A DNA stretch of 64,000 nt from assembly GCF_900117425.1 (NCBI RefSeq), contig NZ_FPEH01000015.1:372001-436000 (forward strand). The letters run 5' to 3'. The notes under the pieces are model-generated. The model worked only from the letters and a program-made list of their open reading frames with translations, was not told where the DNA came from and made no database searches. Positions 1 to 8,927 of this stretch are shown in pieces. This stretch comes from Novosphingobium sp. NDB2Meth1. GTDB taxonomy: Bacteria > Pseudomonadota > Alphaproteobacteria > Sphingomonadales > Sphingomonadaceae. The position numbers were made by a program, and so were the translations under genes. Within the stretch, counting starts at the first letter, position 1. Every line of letters starts with the position of its first letter.

Positions 1-369
1 CGTCCGGGCGCCTTCAGCTTCGGCGGTCTTGAGGTGAACGCCAATCTCTCGGTCGTGCCGGGATACAGCCGGATGACGGTGTTCGGTCCCAACGGCAAGA
101 CGACAACGGTCACGCTCAACCAGTCCGTCTCGGTCGACGGCGATTTCATCGACAAGCACGATGCCTCCAGCGGCACGGCGAAGACGACGCAGGCTGCGGC
201 GAACGTGGCGGGCGGCGTCGCTGCGGCAATGGGCTTCGGCGGCATGCGCTTCGGCAAGACGCGCAAGTTCGAATTCGACGCCAAGCCCGGCAACTACGAG
301 GAAGGCGCCGCCAAGGCCGCCGGTCTCGCCAACGATGTGCTGATCGGCCAGATCAACGCCCTGAAGTGA
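1..369 (+). CDS. Hypothetical protein, 3' end of a gene cut by the window edge
   Basis: The reading frame is open from base 1 to the TGA at 367-369, so this is the C-terminal end of a longer protein; a GTG at 34 is an internal in-frame alternative start. The visible part is rich in Gly, Ala and Lys and contains an Ala-rich stretch (about residues 50-65 from the GTG). I do not recognise a family and see no catalytic motif. It lies upstream of topA in the same direction, separated by 122 bp, so it need not be cotranscribed with it. Confidence 0.55.
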   Translation, partial: RPGAFSFGGLEVNANLSVVPGYSRMTVFGPNGKTTTVTLNQSVSVDGDFIDKHDASSGTAKTTQAAANVAGGVAAAMGFGGMRFGKTRKFEFDAKPGNYEEGAAKAAGLANDVLIGQINALK

Positions 370-374
370 ACCAG

Positions 375-450
375 CAGCCTTAGGGCTGGACTTTCCTGCC
401 AACCTGCGCAGAAACGCGGCGCTTGACGGTGGGGGCAAAACCTCCCCACC
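375..450 (+). promoter_or_regulatory. topA leader with two small hairpins
   Basis: Between the upstream gene and topA there is a 5-bp stem with a 4-nt loop (cagcc 375-379 / ggctg 384-388), followed by a 7-bp GC-rich stem (ggtgggg 428-434 / ccccacc 444-450) with a 9-nt loop. The first could be a weak terminator of the upstream gene. The second lies about 40 bp before the topA ATG and could sit in its leader. Function is inferred only from position. Confidence 0.3.
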
Positions 451-491
451 CTCGCGCGTACGTGTAAGGCCTCGAAAGTCCATCCTCGCCC

Positions 492-3071
492 ATGCAGCTT
501 GTCATCGTTGAATCCCCGGCCAAGGCCAAGACCATCGAGAAGTATCTCGGCCCCGGCTTCAAGGTCCTCGCGTCCTACGGCCATGTCCGCGACCTGCCTG
601 TGAAGGACGGCTCGGTTCGCCCGGACGAGGACTTCGCGATGGATTGGGAACTCTATGGCGACAAGGCGGCGCGGGTGAAGGCGATCGTCGATTCGGCCAA
701 GGCCGCCGACCGACTGATCCTCGCCACCGACCCCGACCGCGAGGGCGAGGCGATTTCTTGGCACGTGCGCGAGCTGCTGGCGAAGCGCAAGGCGCTGCCC
801 AAGGAAGTCGAGCGCGTCACCTTCAACGCGATCACCAAGGCGACCGTTACGGACGCCATGAAGCACCCGCGCGAACTCGATCAGGACCTCATCGACGCCT
901 ATCTCGCCCGCCGCGCGCTCGATTACCTGTTCGGCTTCACGCTTTCGCCCGTCCTCTGGCGCAAGCTGCCCGGCGCCAAGTCCGCCGGCCGCGTCCAGTC
1001 CGTCGCGCTGCGCCTGATCGTCGAGCGCGAGCGCGAGATCGAGACCTTCAAGGCGCAGGAGTATTGGTCGGTCGTCGCCACGCTTGAGCAGGGCGGCACC
1101 CCGTTCAAGGCCCGCCTCGTGCGCTTCGAGGGCGAGAAACTGGAGCGCCTTTCGCTCGGCAATGAAGGCATTGCCCAGCGCGCCAAGGCGACCGTCGAGG
1201 CCGCGACCTTCCGGGTCGAGGATGTCGAGACCCGGCCGACCCGCCGCAATCCCTATCCGCCGTTCACCACCTCCACGCTCCAGCAGGAAGCCGCGCGCAA
1301 GCTCGGTTTCTCCGCCAGCCACACCATGCGCGTCGCCCAGACGCTCTACGAGGCCGGCGCGATCACCTACATGCGGACCGACGGCGTGCAGATGGATTCG
1401 AGCGCGATCAGCGCCGCGCGCGCCGCGATCAGCAAGCGCTATTCCGGGCACTACCTGCCGGAAAAGCCCCGCCACTACGAAACCAAGGCCAAGAACGCGC
1501 AGGAAGCGCACGAAGCGATCCGCCCGACCGATTTCGGCAACGACCGCTACGGCAGCGGTGACGAAGCCCGGCTCTACGACCTCATCTACAAGCGCGCGAT
1601 GGCGAGCCAGATGGCTTCCGCGCTCATCGAGCGCACCACCGTCACGTTGCGTGAAGGCACCGGCAAGCACGAGTTGCGTGCTACCGGCCAGGTCGTGAAG
1701 TTCCCCGGTTTTCTCGCCGTCTACGAGGAAGGCCGCGATCAGAAGGCCGACGGCGCTGACGACGGCGACGACGAGACGAGCCTGCTCCCGGTGATGAACC
1801 CCGGCGACACCCCCGCCAAGCGCGGCGTCGAGGCCACCCAGCACTTCACCCAGCCACCGCCGCGCTATTCAGAGGCCAGCCTCGTCAAGCGTCTGGAAGA
1901 GCTCGGCATCGGCCGTCCCTCGACCTATGCCGCCACGCTGCAGGTGCTGAAGGACCGCAACTACGTCCGCACCGAGAAGAACCGCTTCTTCGCCGAGGAA
2001 AGCGGGCGCCTGCTGACGGCCTTCCTCGAGCGCTTCTTCGACCGTTACGTGGCGTATCAGTTCACCGCGGGCATGGAGGACGAACTCGACGACGTCTCCG
2101 GCGGCCGCGCGGCGTGGAAGGCGGTGCTCGAAGCCTTCTGGCGCGATTTCAAGCCCAAGTCCGACGAGGTCATGGAGAAGAAGCCGAGCGAGGTGACCGC
2201 CGAGCTCGACACCTTCCTCGAAGACTATCTCTTCCCCAAGCGCGAGGACGGAGCCGATCCGCGCTTGTGCCCCAAGTGCCAGGCTGGCCGCCTCTCCCTG
2301 CGCGGCGGGCGCTACGGCGCCTTCGTTGCCTGCTCGAACTACCCCGAGTGCAAGTTCACCCGCAAGTTCGCGCAAGGCGGCGGCGAGGGTGAGGGGGGCG
2401 ATGGCGATGAGGCAGGCCTTGGCAAGGACCCGGTGACCGGCCTCGAAGTCACCCGCCGCTCGGGCCGCTTCGGTCCCTACATCCAGCTCGGCGATGGCAA
2501 GGAAGCCAAGCGCGCCTCGATCCCCAAGGACATTCCCGAGCTTGATCTCGAATGGGCGCTCAAGCTCCTATCACTCCCGCGCGAGATTGGTCCGCACCCG
2601 GAAACGGGCAAGATGATCACTGCAAGTATAGGACGTTACGGCCCATACCTCGCACACGATGGCAAGTACGGCCGACTTAAGTCTACGTCCGAGGTGTTCG
2701 AGACGGGCATGAACGCTGCGGTGGTCAAGCTGGCCGAAGCCGCCTCAGGTGCAGGCGCGCGCGGCAACCGCACTCCGGTCGAACCGCTCAACACCTTCGG
2801 CACGCACCCGACTTCCGGCGGCGAGATGAAGCTGCTGGCGGGCCGCTACGGCGCCTATGTCACCGACGGCACGACCAATGCGACCCTGCCCAAGGACGTC
2901 AAGCCCGAGGACCTGACCCTCGAACAGGCCATCGCGCTGATCGACGCCCGCGCGGCTGCTGCCCCCGCCAAGGGCAAGAAGAAGAAAGCCGCGCCCAAGA
3001 AGGCTGCCGCCAAGGCTCCGGCCAAAAAGCCTGCCGCCAGGAAAGCACCTGCCAAGAAGGCGGTAAAGTAG
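492..3071 (+). CDS. topA: DNA topoisomerase I (type IA)
   Basis: This enzyme relaxes negative supercoils by transient single-strand cleavage. The 859-residue product begins with the Toprim domain (IVESPAKAKTIEKYL near the N-terminus and DPDREGE at 80-86). The active-site tyrosine is Tyr293 in the ITYMRTD motif. One C-terminal Cys4 zinc finger is visible (C593, C596, C614, C620), followed by repeated RYGPY/RYGAY-type topoisomerase repeats. The protein ends in a strongly basic Lys/Ala/Pro tail (about residues 825-859), common in alphaproteobacterial TopA and likely to contact DNA. Length and domain order fit the family. Confidence 0.97.
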   Translation: MQLVIVESPAKAKTIEKYLGPGFKVLASYGHVRDLPVKDGSVRPDEDFAMDWELYGDKAARVKAIVDSAKAADRLILATDPDREGEAISWHVRELLAKRKALPKEVERVTFNAITKATVTDAMKHPRELDQDLIDAYLARRALDYLFGFTLSPVLWRKLPGAKSAGRVQSVALRLIVEREREIETFKAQEYWSVVATLEQGGTPFKARLVRFEGEKLERLSLGNEGIAQRAKATVEAATFRVEDVETRPTRRNPYPPFTTSTLQQEAARKLGFSASHTMRVAQTLYEAGAITYMRTDGVQMDSSAISAARAAISKRYSGHYLPEKPRHYETKAKNAQEAHEAIRPTDFGNDRYGSGDEARLYDLIYKRAMASQMASALIERTTVTLREGTGKHELRATGQVVKFPGFLAVYEEGRDQKADGADDGDDETSLLPVMNPGDTPAKRGVEATQHFTQPPPRYSEASLVKRLEELGIGRPSTYAATLQVLKDRNYVRTEKNRFFAEESGRLLTAFLERFFDRYVAYQFTAGMEDELDDVSGGRAAWKAVLEAFWRDFKPKSDEVMEKKPSEVTAELDTFLEDYLFPKREDGADPRLCPKCQAGRLSLRGGRYGAFVACSNYPECKFTRKFAQGGGEGEGGDGDEAGLGKDPVTGLEVTRRSGRFGPYIQLGDGKEAKRASIPKDIPELDLEWALKLLSLPREIGPHPETGKMITASIGRYGPYLAHDGKYGRLKSTSEVFETGMNAAVVKLAEAASGAGARGNRTPVEPLNTFGTHPTSGGEMKLLAGRYGAYVTDGTTNATLPKDVKPEDLTLEQAIALIDARAAAAPAKGKKKKAAPKKAAAKAPAKKPAARKAPAKKAVK

Positions 3072-3102
3072 GTCTGTTGCCCCAGATCATGCTGGTCTCG
3101 TC

Positions 3103-3183
3103 GCCCCGTGCTTGACACGGGGCTAGGCTGTTCTTCGGGCGCGGCGGCTGAAGAAAAGCCAAGGCCCGGATCAAGTCCGGGCC
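3103..3183. repeat. Paired REP-like palindromes in an 81-bp inverted arrangement
   Basis: Two perfect 8-bp stem, 5-nt loop hairpins lie at 3103-3123 and 3163-3183. The second unit, read on the other strand, aligns with the first over about 40 bp including flanking bases, so the two form one large imperfect inverted repeat. They sit exactly between the convergent 3' ends of topA and the spermidine synthase-like gene and could act as a bidirectional terminator or be a mobile REP-type element. Confidence 0.7.
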
Positions 3184-3233
3184 GACGATTGCAGCTTATG
3201 CACTCTCCCAGCCGTACGTCTCGTAACGCGCCC

Positions 3234-3905
3234 TCAATTCGGCACGGCAAACCAGATCGTGTGCTTCGGCCCCTTGCCGTTAGTCCGCGCGGCCACGCGG
3301 ATTTCCTCCACCGCAAACCCGTTCTTTTCCAGTCGCCGCGTGAATGCCGGATCGGGGGCTGCCGACCACACCGCCAGCACACCGCCCGGTGTCAGCGCCC
3401 GCCGCGCCGCACGCAGGCCCGAGGCGCTGTAGAGGCTGTTGTTGCCCTCGCGCACCACGCCGTCCGGTCCATTGTCCACATCGAGCAGGATCGCGTCGAA
3501 ATCCCCGTGCGCCCCGTCGATCACGCTGCCGACATCGCCCATGATCAGCCGCACACGCGGGTCATCGAGACAGCCGGCTGCCAGCTCCGCCATCGGCCCG
3601 CGCGCCCATTCGATGATTTCCGGCACGAGTTCCGCCACGACCAGTTCGGCTCTCGGCCCCAGCACCTCCTGCGCCGCACGCAGCGTGAAGCCCATGCCAT
3701 AGCCGCCGATCAGCAGACTGGGTGCAGGGCGGCCCTTCAGGCGCAGAATCGTTTCGGTCGCCAGCGCCACTTCCGAGCCGCTCATCCGGCTGCTCATCAG
3801 CTCGTTGTGGCCCATCACGATCATGAAATCGCGGTCGTGGCGATAGAGCTTGAGGTCGGTCCCGCCCGGCACATGCGCCGTGCCCAGCAATTCGCGCGCA
3901 ATCAT
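3234..3905 (-). CDS. Spermidine synthase-like methyltransferase-fold protein
   Basis: The 223-residue product has a class I methyltransferase/aminopropyltransferase fold: a glycine-rich nucleotide loop LLIGGYGMGF at about 64-73, an acidic residue after the second strand (VVAELVPEI, about 89-97), and LLDVDNGPDG at about 140-149. Proteins of this kind are usually annotated as spermidine synthase, but it is shorter than SpeE and lacks the N-terminal beta domain, so a true polyamine role is uncertain. It is the last gene of the lepB-rnc-era operon, 12 bp after the membrane protein gene. Confidence 0.7.
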   Translation of the reverse strand: MIARELLGTAHVPGGTDLKLYRHDRDFMIVMGHNELMSSRMSGSEVALATETILRLKGRPAPSLLIGGYGMGFTLRAAQEVLGPRAELVVAELVPEIIEWARGPMAELAAGCLDDPRVRLIMGDVGSVIDGAHGDFDAILLDVDNGPDGVVREGNNSLYSASGLRAARRALTPGGVLAVWSAAPDPAFTRRLEKNGFAVEEIRVAARTNGKGPKHTIWFAVPN

Positions 3906-3917
3906 CTTGAAATTCCT

Positions 3918-4676
3918 TCAGCCAAGGCTCTGCGCCACTTTGTCGAGTTCTTCCTGCGGCACGATGATCGCGCCGCTGCGCGGGCTGTCGAGATCGAGGA
4001 TCGTCCCATAGGCCGCCGCCAGCAGCGTGAAAAACAGCACGGACGAGATCGCTGAGCGCCAGTCGGCTCGCCCGGTGGTGAAGCCCAGCAGTGCGGTGCA
4101 GGCACAGCAATAGAGCGCCAGCAAGCCCAGCACCTCGCTCGGCAGCCGCGCCGAACGCGCGGCGTGGCGCTCGGTCGTTATGTCACACATCGCGTTGTAG
4201 GCGGTGACGAGCGTCGGCCCGCGCGTATCGGGCGGCATGGAGCGCAGCACCGCGAACAACTGGTCGCCAAACTGTCCGCAACTGCGCGAACTGGCGTCGT
4301 GTGCGGCCTGCCATGCGTCCTCGCCGGCATTCTTGCCCACAGCCGCCCGCTCCGCCGCATAGTGCTTCAGCGATGCGGCAAGCGGCTGGCGCTGGCTGTC
4401 CTCGAGCAGTGCGAGCCGTGTCGACATCGTGCCGATGGCATTGGCTTCCTCGATCACCAGCAGCCGCCGCGTCTCGTAACGGCCAATCGCGAGGCTGAAG
4501 GCAAAGGCCATCAGCAGCGCCAGCAGGCCGAATGCGCCTGATAGCACATAGCTCTCGCCGCCCGCCTCGCCGCCCGCGCCCGCCCGCCGGTGCAGCGCCA
4601 CGCCAAGCCGCCACAATGCCGACATCGCCACCAGCAGACCCAGACCCGGTAGCACTATCGACAAAGCCGCTCCCAT
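3918..4676 (-). CDS. Membrane protein, DUF4239/bestrophin-like
   Basis: The 252-residue product has two N-terminal hydrophobic segments (about 5-25 and 45-66) and two C-terminal ones (about 180-200 and 208-228) around a soluble middle region. The stretch AFAFSLAIGRYETRRLLVIEEANAIG (split here as AFAFSLAIGRY and ETRRLLVIEEANAIG) resembles the conserved core of the DUF4239 family of uncharacterised membrane proteins. It starts 11 bp after the era stop codon and so is likely cotranscribed with era. Family assignment is from memory of the pattern and should be treated as tentative. Confidence 0.6.
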   Translation of the reverse strand: MGAALSIVLPGLGLLVAMSALWRLGVALHRRAGAGGEAGGESYVLSGAFGLLALLMAFAFSLAIGRYETRRLLVIEEANAIGTMSTRLALLEDSQRQPLAASLKHYAAERAAVGKNAGEDAWQAAHDASSRSCGQFGDQLFAVLRSMPPDTRGPTLVTAYNAMCDITTERHAARSARLPSEVLGLLALYCCACTALLGFTTGRADWRSAISSVLFFTLLAAAYGTILDLDSPRSGAIIVPQEELDKVAQSLG

Positions 4677-4687
4677 CGCCCAGTCTC

Positions 4688-5626
4688 CTACTTCACCCAG
4701 TCGAGCCCGATTTCCTCATAGATTTCACGTGCCTCGGCCCAGCCTTCCTCCACCTTCACATGGAGGAACAAATGAACCTTCATGCCCAGCAGCTCCGCCA
4801 GTTCCTTTCGCGCCGCCTCGCCGATGGCTTTCAGCTTAGATCCGCCCTTGCCGAGCACGATCGCCTTCTGGCTCTCGCGCGCGATCACGATCTGCTGGTG
4901 GATCTCGACCGAACCGTCCTTGCGCGTCACGTAACTCTCGGGCCGCACCGCGCTGTCGTAGGGCAGTTCGTCATGCAGTTGCCGGTAAAGCTGCTCGCGG
5001 GTGATCTCGGCCGCCAGCAGGCGCTCGCTGGCATCGGAGACCTGATCTTCCGGATAGTGCCAGGCCCCCGCCGGCATCCGCTCCGCCAGCTTCATCTTGA
5101 GGTCCGCCACCCCGTCTCCCGTCAGCGCCGAGACGAAGAACACCTCGTCGAACCCGCCCTCGGGCGCCAGCGCCGCCGCCATGTCGAGCAAGGGCTCCTT
5201 GGCAATCGAATCGACCTTGTTGAGCACGAGGATCTTGGGCTCGCTGCGGCCCTTCAGGCTCTCGAGGATCGGCTCGAGATAGTCGCGCTTCTTCTTGCGC
5301 GCATCGACCACCAGCAGGATCGCGTCGGCCCCTTCCGCGCCTTCCCACGCGGCATGGACCATCGCGCGGTCCAGCCGCCGTTTGGGCTCGAACAGCCCCG
5401 GCGTATCCGCGAGGATGATCTGCACCCGCTCACCGCCCGGCAGGTCCTGCAGCGCGATCCCCATCAGCCGTGCCCGCGTCGTCTGCGCCTTGTTGGAGAC
5501 GATGGCGACTTTCTGTCCGACCAGCGCGTTGACCAGCGTCGACTTGCCCGCATTGGGCGCGCCGATCACCGCCACCAGTCCGCAATGTTCGGGCGTTTGG
5601 GGTTCCGTCATCTCGATCTCATCCAT
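4688..5626 (-). CDS. era: GTPase Era
   Basis: Era is a membrane-associated GTPase that binds 16S rRNA and assists 30S ribosome assembly. All GTPase motifs are present: G1 GAPNAGKS (22-29), G3 DTPG (74-77), G4 NKVD (136-139) and G5 SAL (166-168). The C-terminal KH RNA-binding domain is recognisable from VLGKGGSKLKAIG. At 312 residues it has normal length. The ATG at 5626 overlaps the rnc stop by 8 bp; a second ATG six codons in (5611) is possible. The rnc-era pairing is a widely conserved operon. Confidence 0.97.
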   Translation of the reverse strand: MDEIEMTEPQTPEHCGLVAVIGAPNAGKSTLVNALVGQKVAIVSNKAQTTRARLMGIALQDLPGGERVQIILADTPGLFEPKRRLDRAMVHAAWEGAEGADAILLVVDARKKKRDYLEPILESLKGRSEPKILVLNKVDSIAKEPLLDMAAALAPEGGFDEVFFVSALTGDGVADLKMKLAERMPAGAWHYPEDQVSDASERLLAAEITREQLYRQLHDELPYDSAVRPESYVTRKDGSVEIHQQIVIARESQKAIVLGKGGSKLKAIGEAARKELAELLGMKVHLFLHVKVEEGWAEAREIYEEIGLDWVK

Positions 5627-6344
5627 ATCGCGTCATGAAGGCGGCCGCCGCACCGCGCTCGGCTTCCTGCTTGCTTGATCCCGTCGCCTGCTCGCTGCCC
5701 ACGCCCGGCACTTCCACCTTCACCGTGAACACCGCCGCATGGTCCGGCCCGCTGCGATCCACCAGCGTGTAGACCGGCGGCTTGCGGCGATTGCCCGCAG
5801 CCCATTCCTGCAGCGCCGCCTTGGGGTGCTTCCTCTGCCCCGCGCCTCCCGCCATCGCCGGCTCCCAGGCGCTGCGCACGAAATCGCGCGCCGCATCGAA
5901 GCCGCGCTCAAGGAACAGCGCTCCGATCAGCGCTTCCATCACGTCGCCCAGCACATTGTCGCTCTGCCCGGCGCCATCGCCGCGCGCCTGCTTGCCGAGC
6001 CGGATATGCGGCGCCACGCCCAGCCGCCGTGCAACATCGGCGCAAGTCTCCCGGCTCACCAGCGCATTCAGCCGCTGCGACAGCTTGCCTTCCGCCGCCT
6101 CGCTCTGTGCATGGAGCCATTCGGCAATCGCAAGGCCCAGCACCCGGTCGCCCAGAAATTCCAGCCGCTGGTAATCGCGCGCTTCGCCCATCGAGCCGTG
6201 GGTCAACGCCTCATGCCAAAGCCCATCCTGTTCCGGGGCCTTGCCGGTCAGCGCGGCGATGAAGCCCGCGGTCTCTTCCGAAAGTGAGCCGCTCAGAACG
6301 TGCCCCCGATCCGGTTCGCCCGGAGCGCGGTGAACCAGGTCCAC
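5619..6344 (-). CDS. rnc: Ribonuclease III
   Basis: RNase III cleaves double-stranded RNA during rRNA and mRNA maturation. The catalytic signature QRLEFLGDRVLGL is present with the downstream acidic helix, followed by a C-terminal double-stranded RNA-binding domain (ALQEWAAGNRRKPPVY). The start is ambiguous: no ATG is available near the expected N-terminus. The GTG at 6344 is the closest standard start but overlaps lepB by about 50 bp; a GTG at 6380 would overlap it more. A CTG at 6296, overlapping the lepB stop, would give the family-typical 225 residues. The gene lies between lepB and era in one operon. Confidence 0.9.
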   Translation of the reverse strand: MDLVHRAPGEPDRGHVLSGSLSEETAGFIAALTGKAPEQDGLWHEALTHGSMGEARDYQRLEFLGDRVLGLAIAEWLHAQSEAAEGKLSQRLNALVSRETCADVARRLGVAPHIRLGKQARGDGAGQSDNVLGDVMEALIGALFLERGFDAARDFVRSAWEPAMAGGAGQRKHPKAALQEWAAGNRRKPPVYTLVDRSGPDHAAVFTVKVEVPGVGSEQATGSSKQEAERGAAAAFMTRYG

Positions 6345-7168
6345 GGCAGGAACCAGTTGGCGCTGCCGTCGGTCGACCACATCACGATCGTGGCGCGGCC
6401 GATCAGGTTGTCCTGCGGCACAAGGCCAATCCCGCCACCTTCGACTGCCGGGAAACGGCTGTCCATCGAGTTGTCGCGGTTGTCGCCCATCAGGAAGACA
6501 TGGCCCGCGGGCACCACCACCGGCGGCGTGTCGTCCTGCGGCCGGTAGCCCAGATCGAGCACGTTGTAGGTTTTGCCTCCGGGCAGTGTCTCGCGGTACT
6601 GCGGATAGTGGCAGCTCTGGATCCCGTTCGGCTCAACCGCCTCGAACTCGGGTGCGACGCAGGTGGTGTTGGACGATTGCCGGATCACGAAGTCCGCGAT
6701 CTTGACCTTGGGCACCGGCACGCCGTTCAGGTGCAGCTGGCCGCCGATCATCTGCACCGTATCGCCCGGCAGGCCGATCACGCGCTTGATGTAGTCGACA
6801 TCGTTGCCCGGCGGCGCCTTGAAGATCACCACGTCGCCGCGCTGCGGCTGGCCCGCGAAGATCCGGCTCGGCAGCAGCGGAAGGCTGAACGGCAGCGAGT
6901 AGGACGAGAAGCCATAGGGCCACTTCGCGGCGAGCAGGTAATCCCCGTTCTCCAGCCGCGGCAGCATCGATTCCGAGGGGATGTTGAACGGCGAGAACAC
7001 GAAGCTCCGGAAGAAGGCCACGATCAGCACCAGCTTGATCACGAACACCGGGAAGCTGTCTTCCTTGCGCTCTTTCTTGTTCTTCGCGGGCGGCACAGGC
7101 GCATCCTGCGCCGTCGTGGCCATGGTCTCGGGCGTATTTTCAGGGGTCTCTGTCATCGCAGCGGTCAT
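6293..7168 (-). CDS. lepB: Signal peptidase I
   Basis: This inner-membrane serine protease removes signal peptides from exported proteins. From the ATG at 7168 it has 291 residues: a charged cytoplasmic N-terminus, one membrane segment (about 40-58), then the catalytic serine S67 in IPSESM and the general-base lysine K128 in DYIKRVIGLPGD. The box D motif GDNRDNSMDSR is intact. The frame stays open upstream to 7321, but that part is unlike the family; a second ATG at 7156 is also possible. It is the first gene of the lepB-rnc-era operon and is divergent from pgi. Confidence 0.95.
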   Translation of the reverse strand: MTAAMTETPENTPETMATTAQDAPVPPAKNKKERKEDSFPVFVIKLVLIVAFFRSFVFSPFNIPSESMLPRLENGDYLLAAKWPYGFSSYSLPFSLPLLPSRIFAGQPQRGDVVIFKAPPGNDVDYIKRVIGLPGDTVQMIGGQLHLNGVPVPKVKIADFVIRQSSNTTCVAPEFEAVEPNGIQSCHYPQYRETLPGGKTYNVLDLGYRPQDDTPPVVVPAGHVFLMGDNRDNSMDSRFPAVEGGGIGLVPQDNLIGRATIVMWSTDGSANWFLPWTWFTALRANRIGGTF

Positions 7169-7310
7169 GTGGAGGGGCCTCGCATCCGTCAAGCGCAGAC
7201 TGCATCGATAGCGCCGTGCAGACGAATTTTGCGAGGCCGTCCGTCGGCCCTGTCTTGCACTTGATCGAATGGGCAGGGTACGTCCGCCGCATCCCCCAGG
7301 AGACAAACCG

Positions 7311-8834
7311 ATGGCCGCCACCGCAACCGCCCCGCTCTGGACCGCGCTCGAAAACCTCCCGCGACCCGCGCTGACGGAGCTATTCGCCGATCCTGGGCGG
7401 CTCGATCGTTACGCGGCGGTGCTCGATCTTCCCGGCGGACCGATTCGCTTCGACTGGTCGAAGACGCACCTTTCTGCCGATGTCGAAGCCGTGCTCGGCC
7501 AGATCGCCGACGCCGTCGATCTCGCCGGCAGCCGCGACGCGCTCTTCGCCGGTGCCCTCATCAACAACACCGAGGGCCGCGCCGCCACGCACATGGCCGA
7601 ACGCGGCGCCGGCAATCCCGCCGCAGCGGAGGAAGCCGAGCGCTTCCACGAACGCATGCAGGCTCTCGTCGAGGCAATTCACGAAGGCTTGCTGGGCGAG
7701 GTGAAGAGCCTCATCCACATCGGCATCGGCGGCTCCGCCCTCGGCCCGGCACTCGCCATCGATGCGCTGGCCCGTGAGGATGCCAGGGTCGCCGTCCATG
7801 TCGTCTCCAATGTCGATGCCGCCGCGCTTGCCGCCGCCACAGCGCAGTGCGACCCGGCCACGACCCTGATCGCGGTTGCCTCCAAGACCTTCACCACCAC
7901 CGAGACGCTGATGAACGCCGTCAGCGCGCTCGACTGGCTGCGCGAAGGCGGCGTCGAAGATCCCTTCGGCCGCGTCGTTGCGCTTACCGCCGCGCCGGAC
8001 AAGGCCGTCGCCTGGGGAGTCGATGAAACCCGCGTCCTGCCTTTCGCGGAGACGGTCGGCGGGCGCTATTCGCTGTGGTCGTCGATCGGCTTCCCCATCG
8101 CGCTCGCGCTGGGCTGGGAGGGCTTTGCCGCATTCCTCGCGGGCGCGGCCGCCATCGACCGCCACTTCCTCGAAGCCGCGCCGTCCGATAACGTCGTCAT
8201 CCGCGCCGCCTTCGCCGATCTCTACTACACGCAGGCCCGCCACTGCGGCAGCCGCGCCGTCTTCGCCTATGACGAGCGGCTGCGCCTGCTCCCCAGCTAT
8301 CTCCAGCAGCTCGAGATGGAATCGAACGGCAAGCGCGTCCTCGCCGACGGCACCCCGCTCAGCCGGCCCAGCGCACCCGTTACGTGGGGCGGGGTCGGCA
8401 CCGATGCCCAGCATGCCGTGTTCCAGCTGCTCCACCAGGGCACGCACCTTATCCCGGTCGATTTCCTCGCGGTCAGCGTCCCCGGCCACGATTTCGACCC
8501 GGCGCATCACCGCATCCTGCTTGCCAACTGCTTCGCGCAGGGCGCCGCGCTGATGGCCGGCAAGGCCGGCGGCGATGACATGGCGCGCGACTATCCGGGC
8601 GACCGTCCTTCCGTCACGATCCTGTGCGATGAACTCGGCGCCGCCACATTGGGCAGCCTCATCGCCTTCCACGAACACCGCACCTTCGTCTCGGCGATGA
8701 TGCTCGGCATCAATCCATTCGACCAGTTCGGGGTCGAGCTCGGCAAGGCCATTGCCAAGTCGATCGAGGCAGGCGATGCCCAGTTCGATCCCTCGACCAC
8801 CGCGCTGCTTGCCGCCGCCGGGATCGACGGCTGA
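7311..8834 (+). CDS. pgi: Glucose-6-phosphate isomerase
   Basis: Pgi interconverts glucose 6-phosphate and fructose 6-phosphate. The 507-residue product carries the sugar-phosphate-binding SIS fold motifs, including IHIGIGGSALGP, VASKTFTTTETL and the region GGVGTDAQHAVFQLLHQGTH with the catalytic histidine. The ATG at 7311 is preceded by AGGAG; the frame runs further upstream but without a good ribosome binding site. It stands alone, divergent from lepB, with glutathione reductase following after about 90 bp. Confidence 0.97.
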   Translation: MAATATAPLWTALENLPRPALTELFADPGRLDRYAAVLDLPGGPIRFDWSKTHLSADVEAVLGQIADAVDLAGSRDALFAGALINNTEGRAATHMAERGAGNPAAAEEAERFHERMQALVEAIHEGLLGEVKSLIHIGIGGSALGPALAIDALAREDARVAVHVVSNVDAAALAAATAQCDPATTLIAVASKTFTTTETLMNAVSALDWLREGGVEDPFGRVVALTAAPDKAVAWGVDETRVLPFAETVGGRYSLWSSIGFPIALALGWEGFAAFLAGAAAIDRHFLEAAPSDNVVIRAAFADLYYTQARHCGSRAVFAYDERLRLLPSYLQQLEMESNGKRVLADGTPLSRPSAPVTWGGVGTDAQHAVFQLLHQGTHLIPVDFLAVSVPGHDFDPAHHRILLANCFAQGAALMAGKAGGDDMARDYPGDRPSVTILCDELGAATLGSLIAFHEHRTFVSAMMLGINPFDQFGVELGKAIAKSIEAGDAQFDPSTTALLAAAGIDG

Positions 8835-8927
8835 ACCAGTCGTAACGTCACGCGAAACAGCACCGAATTGCCGCTGGCGGGGAAGGGGTGGCATCCCCAT
8901 ATAGGCCGTGCGCAGCAGGAGCCCGAG

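Noticed and set aside
294..1844. Long minus-strand open frame opposite topA
   Set aside because: Antisense to topA; composition and lack of motifs indicate a shadow frame.
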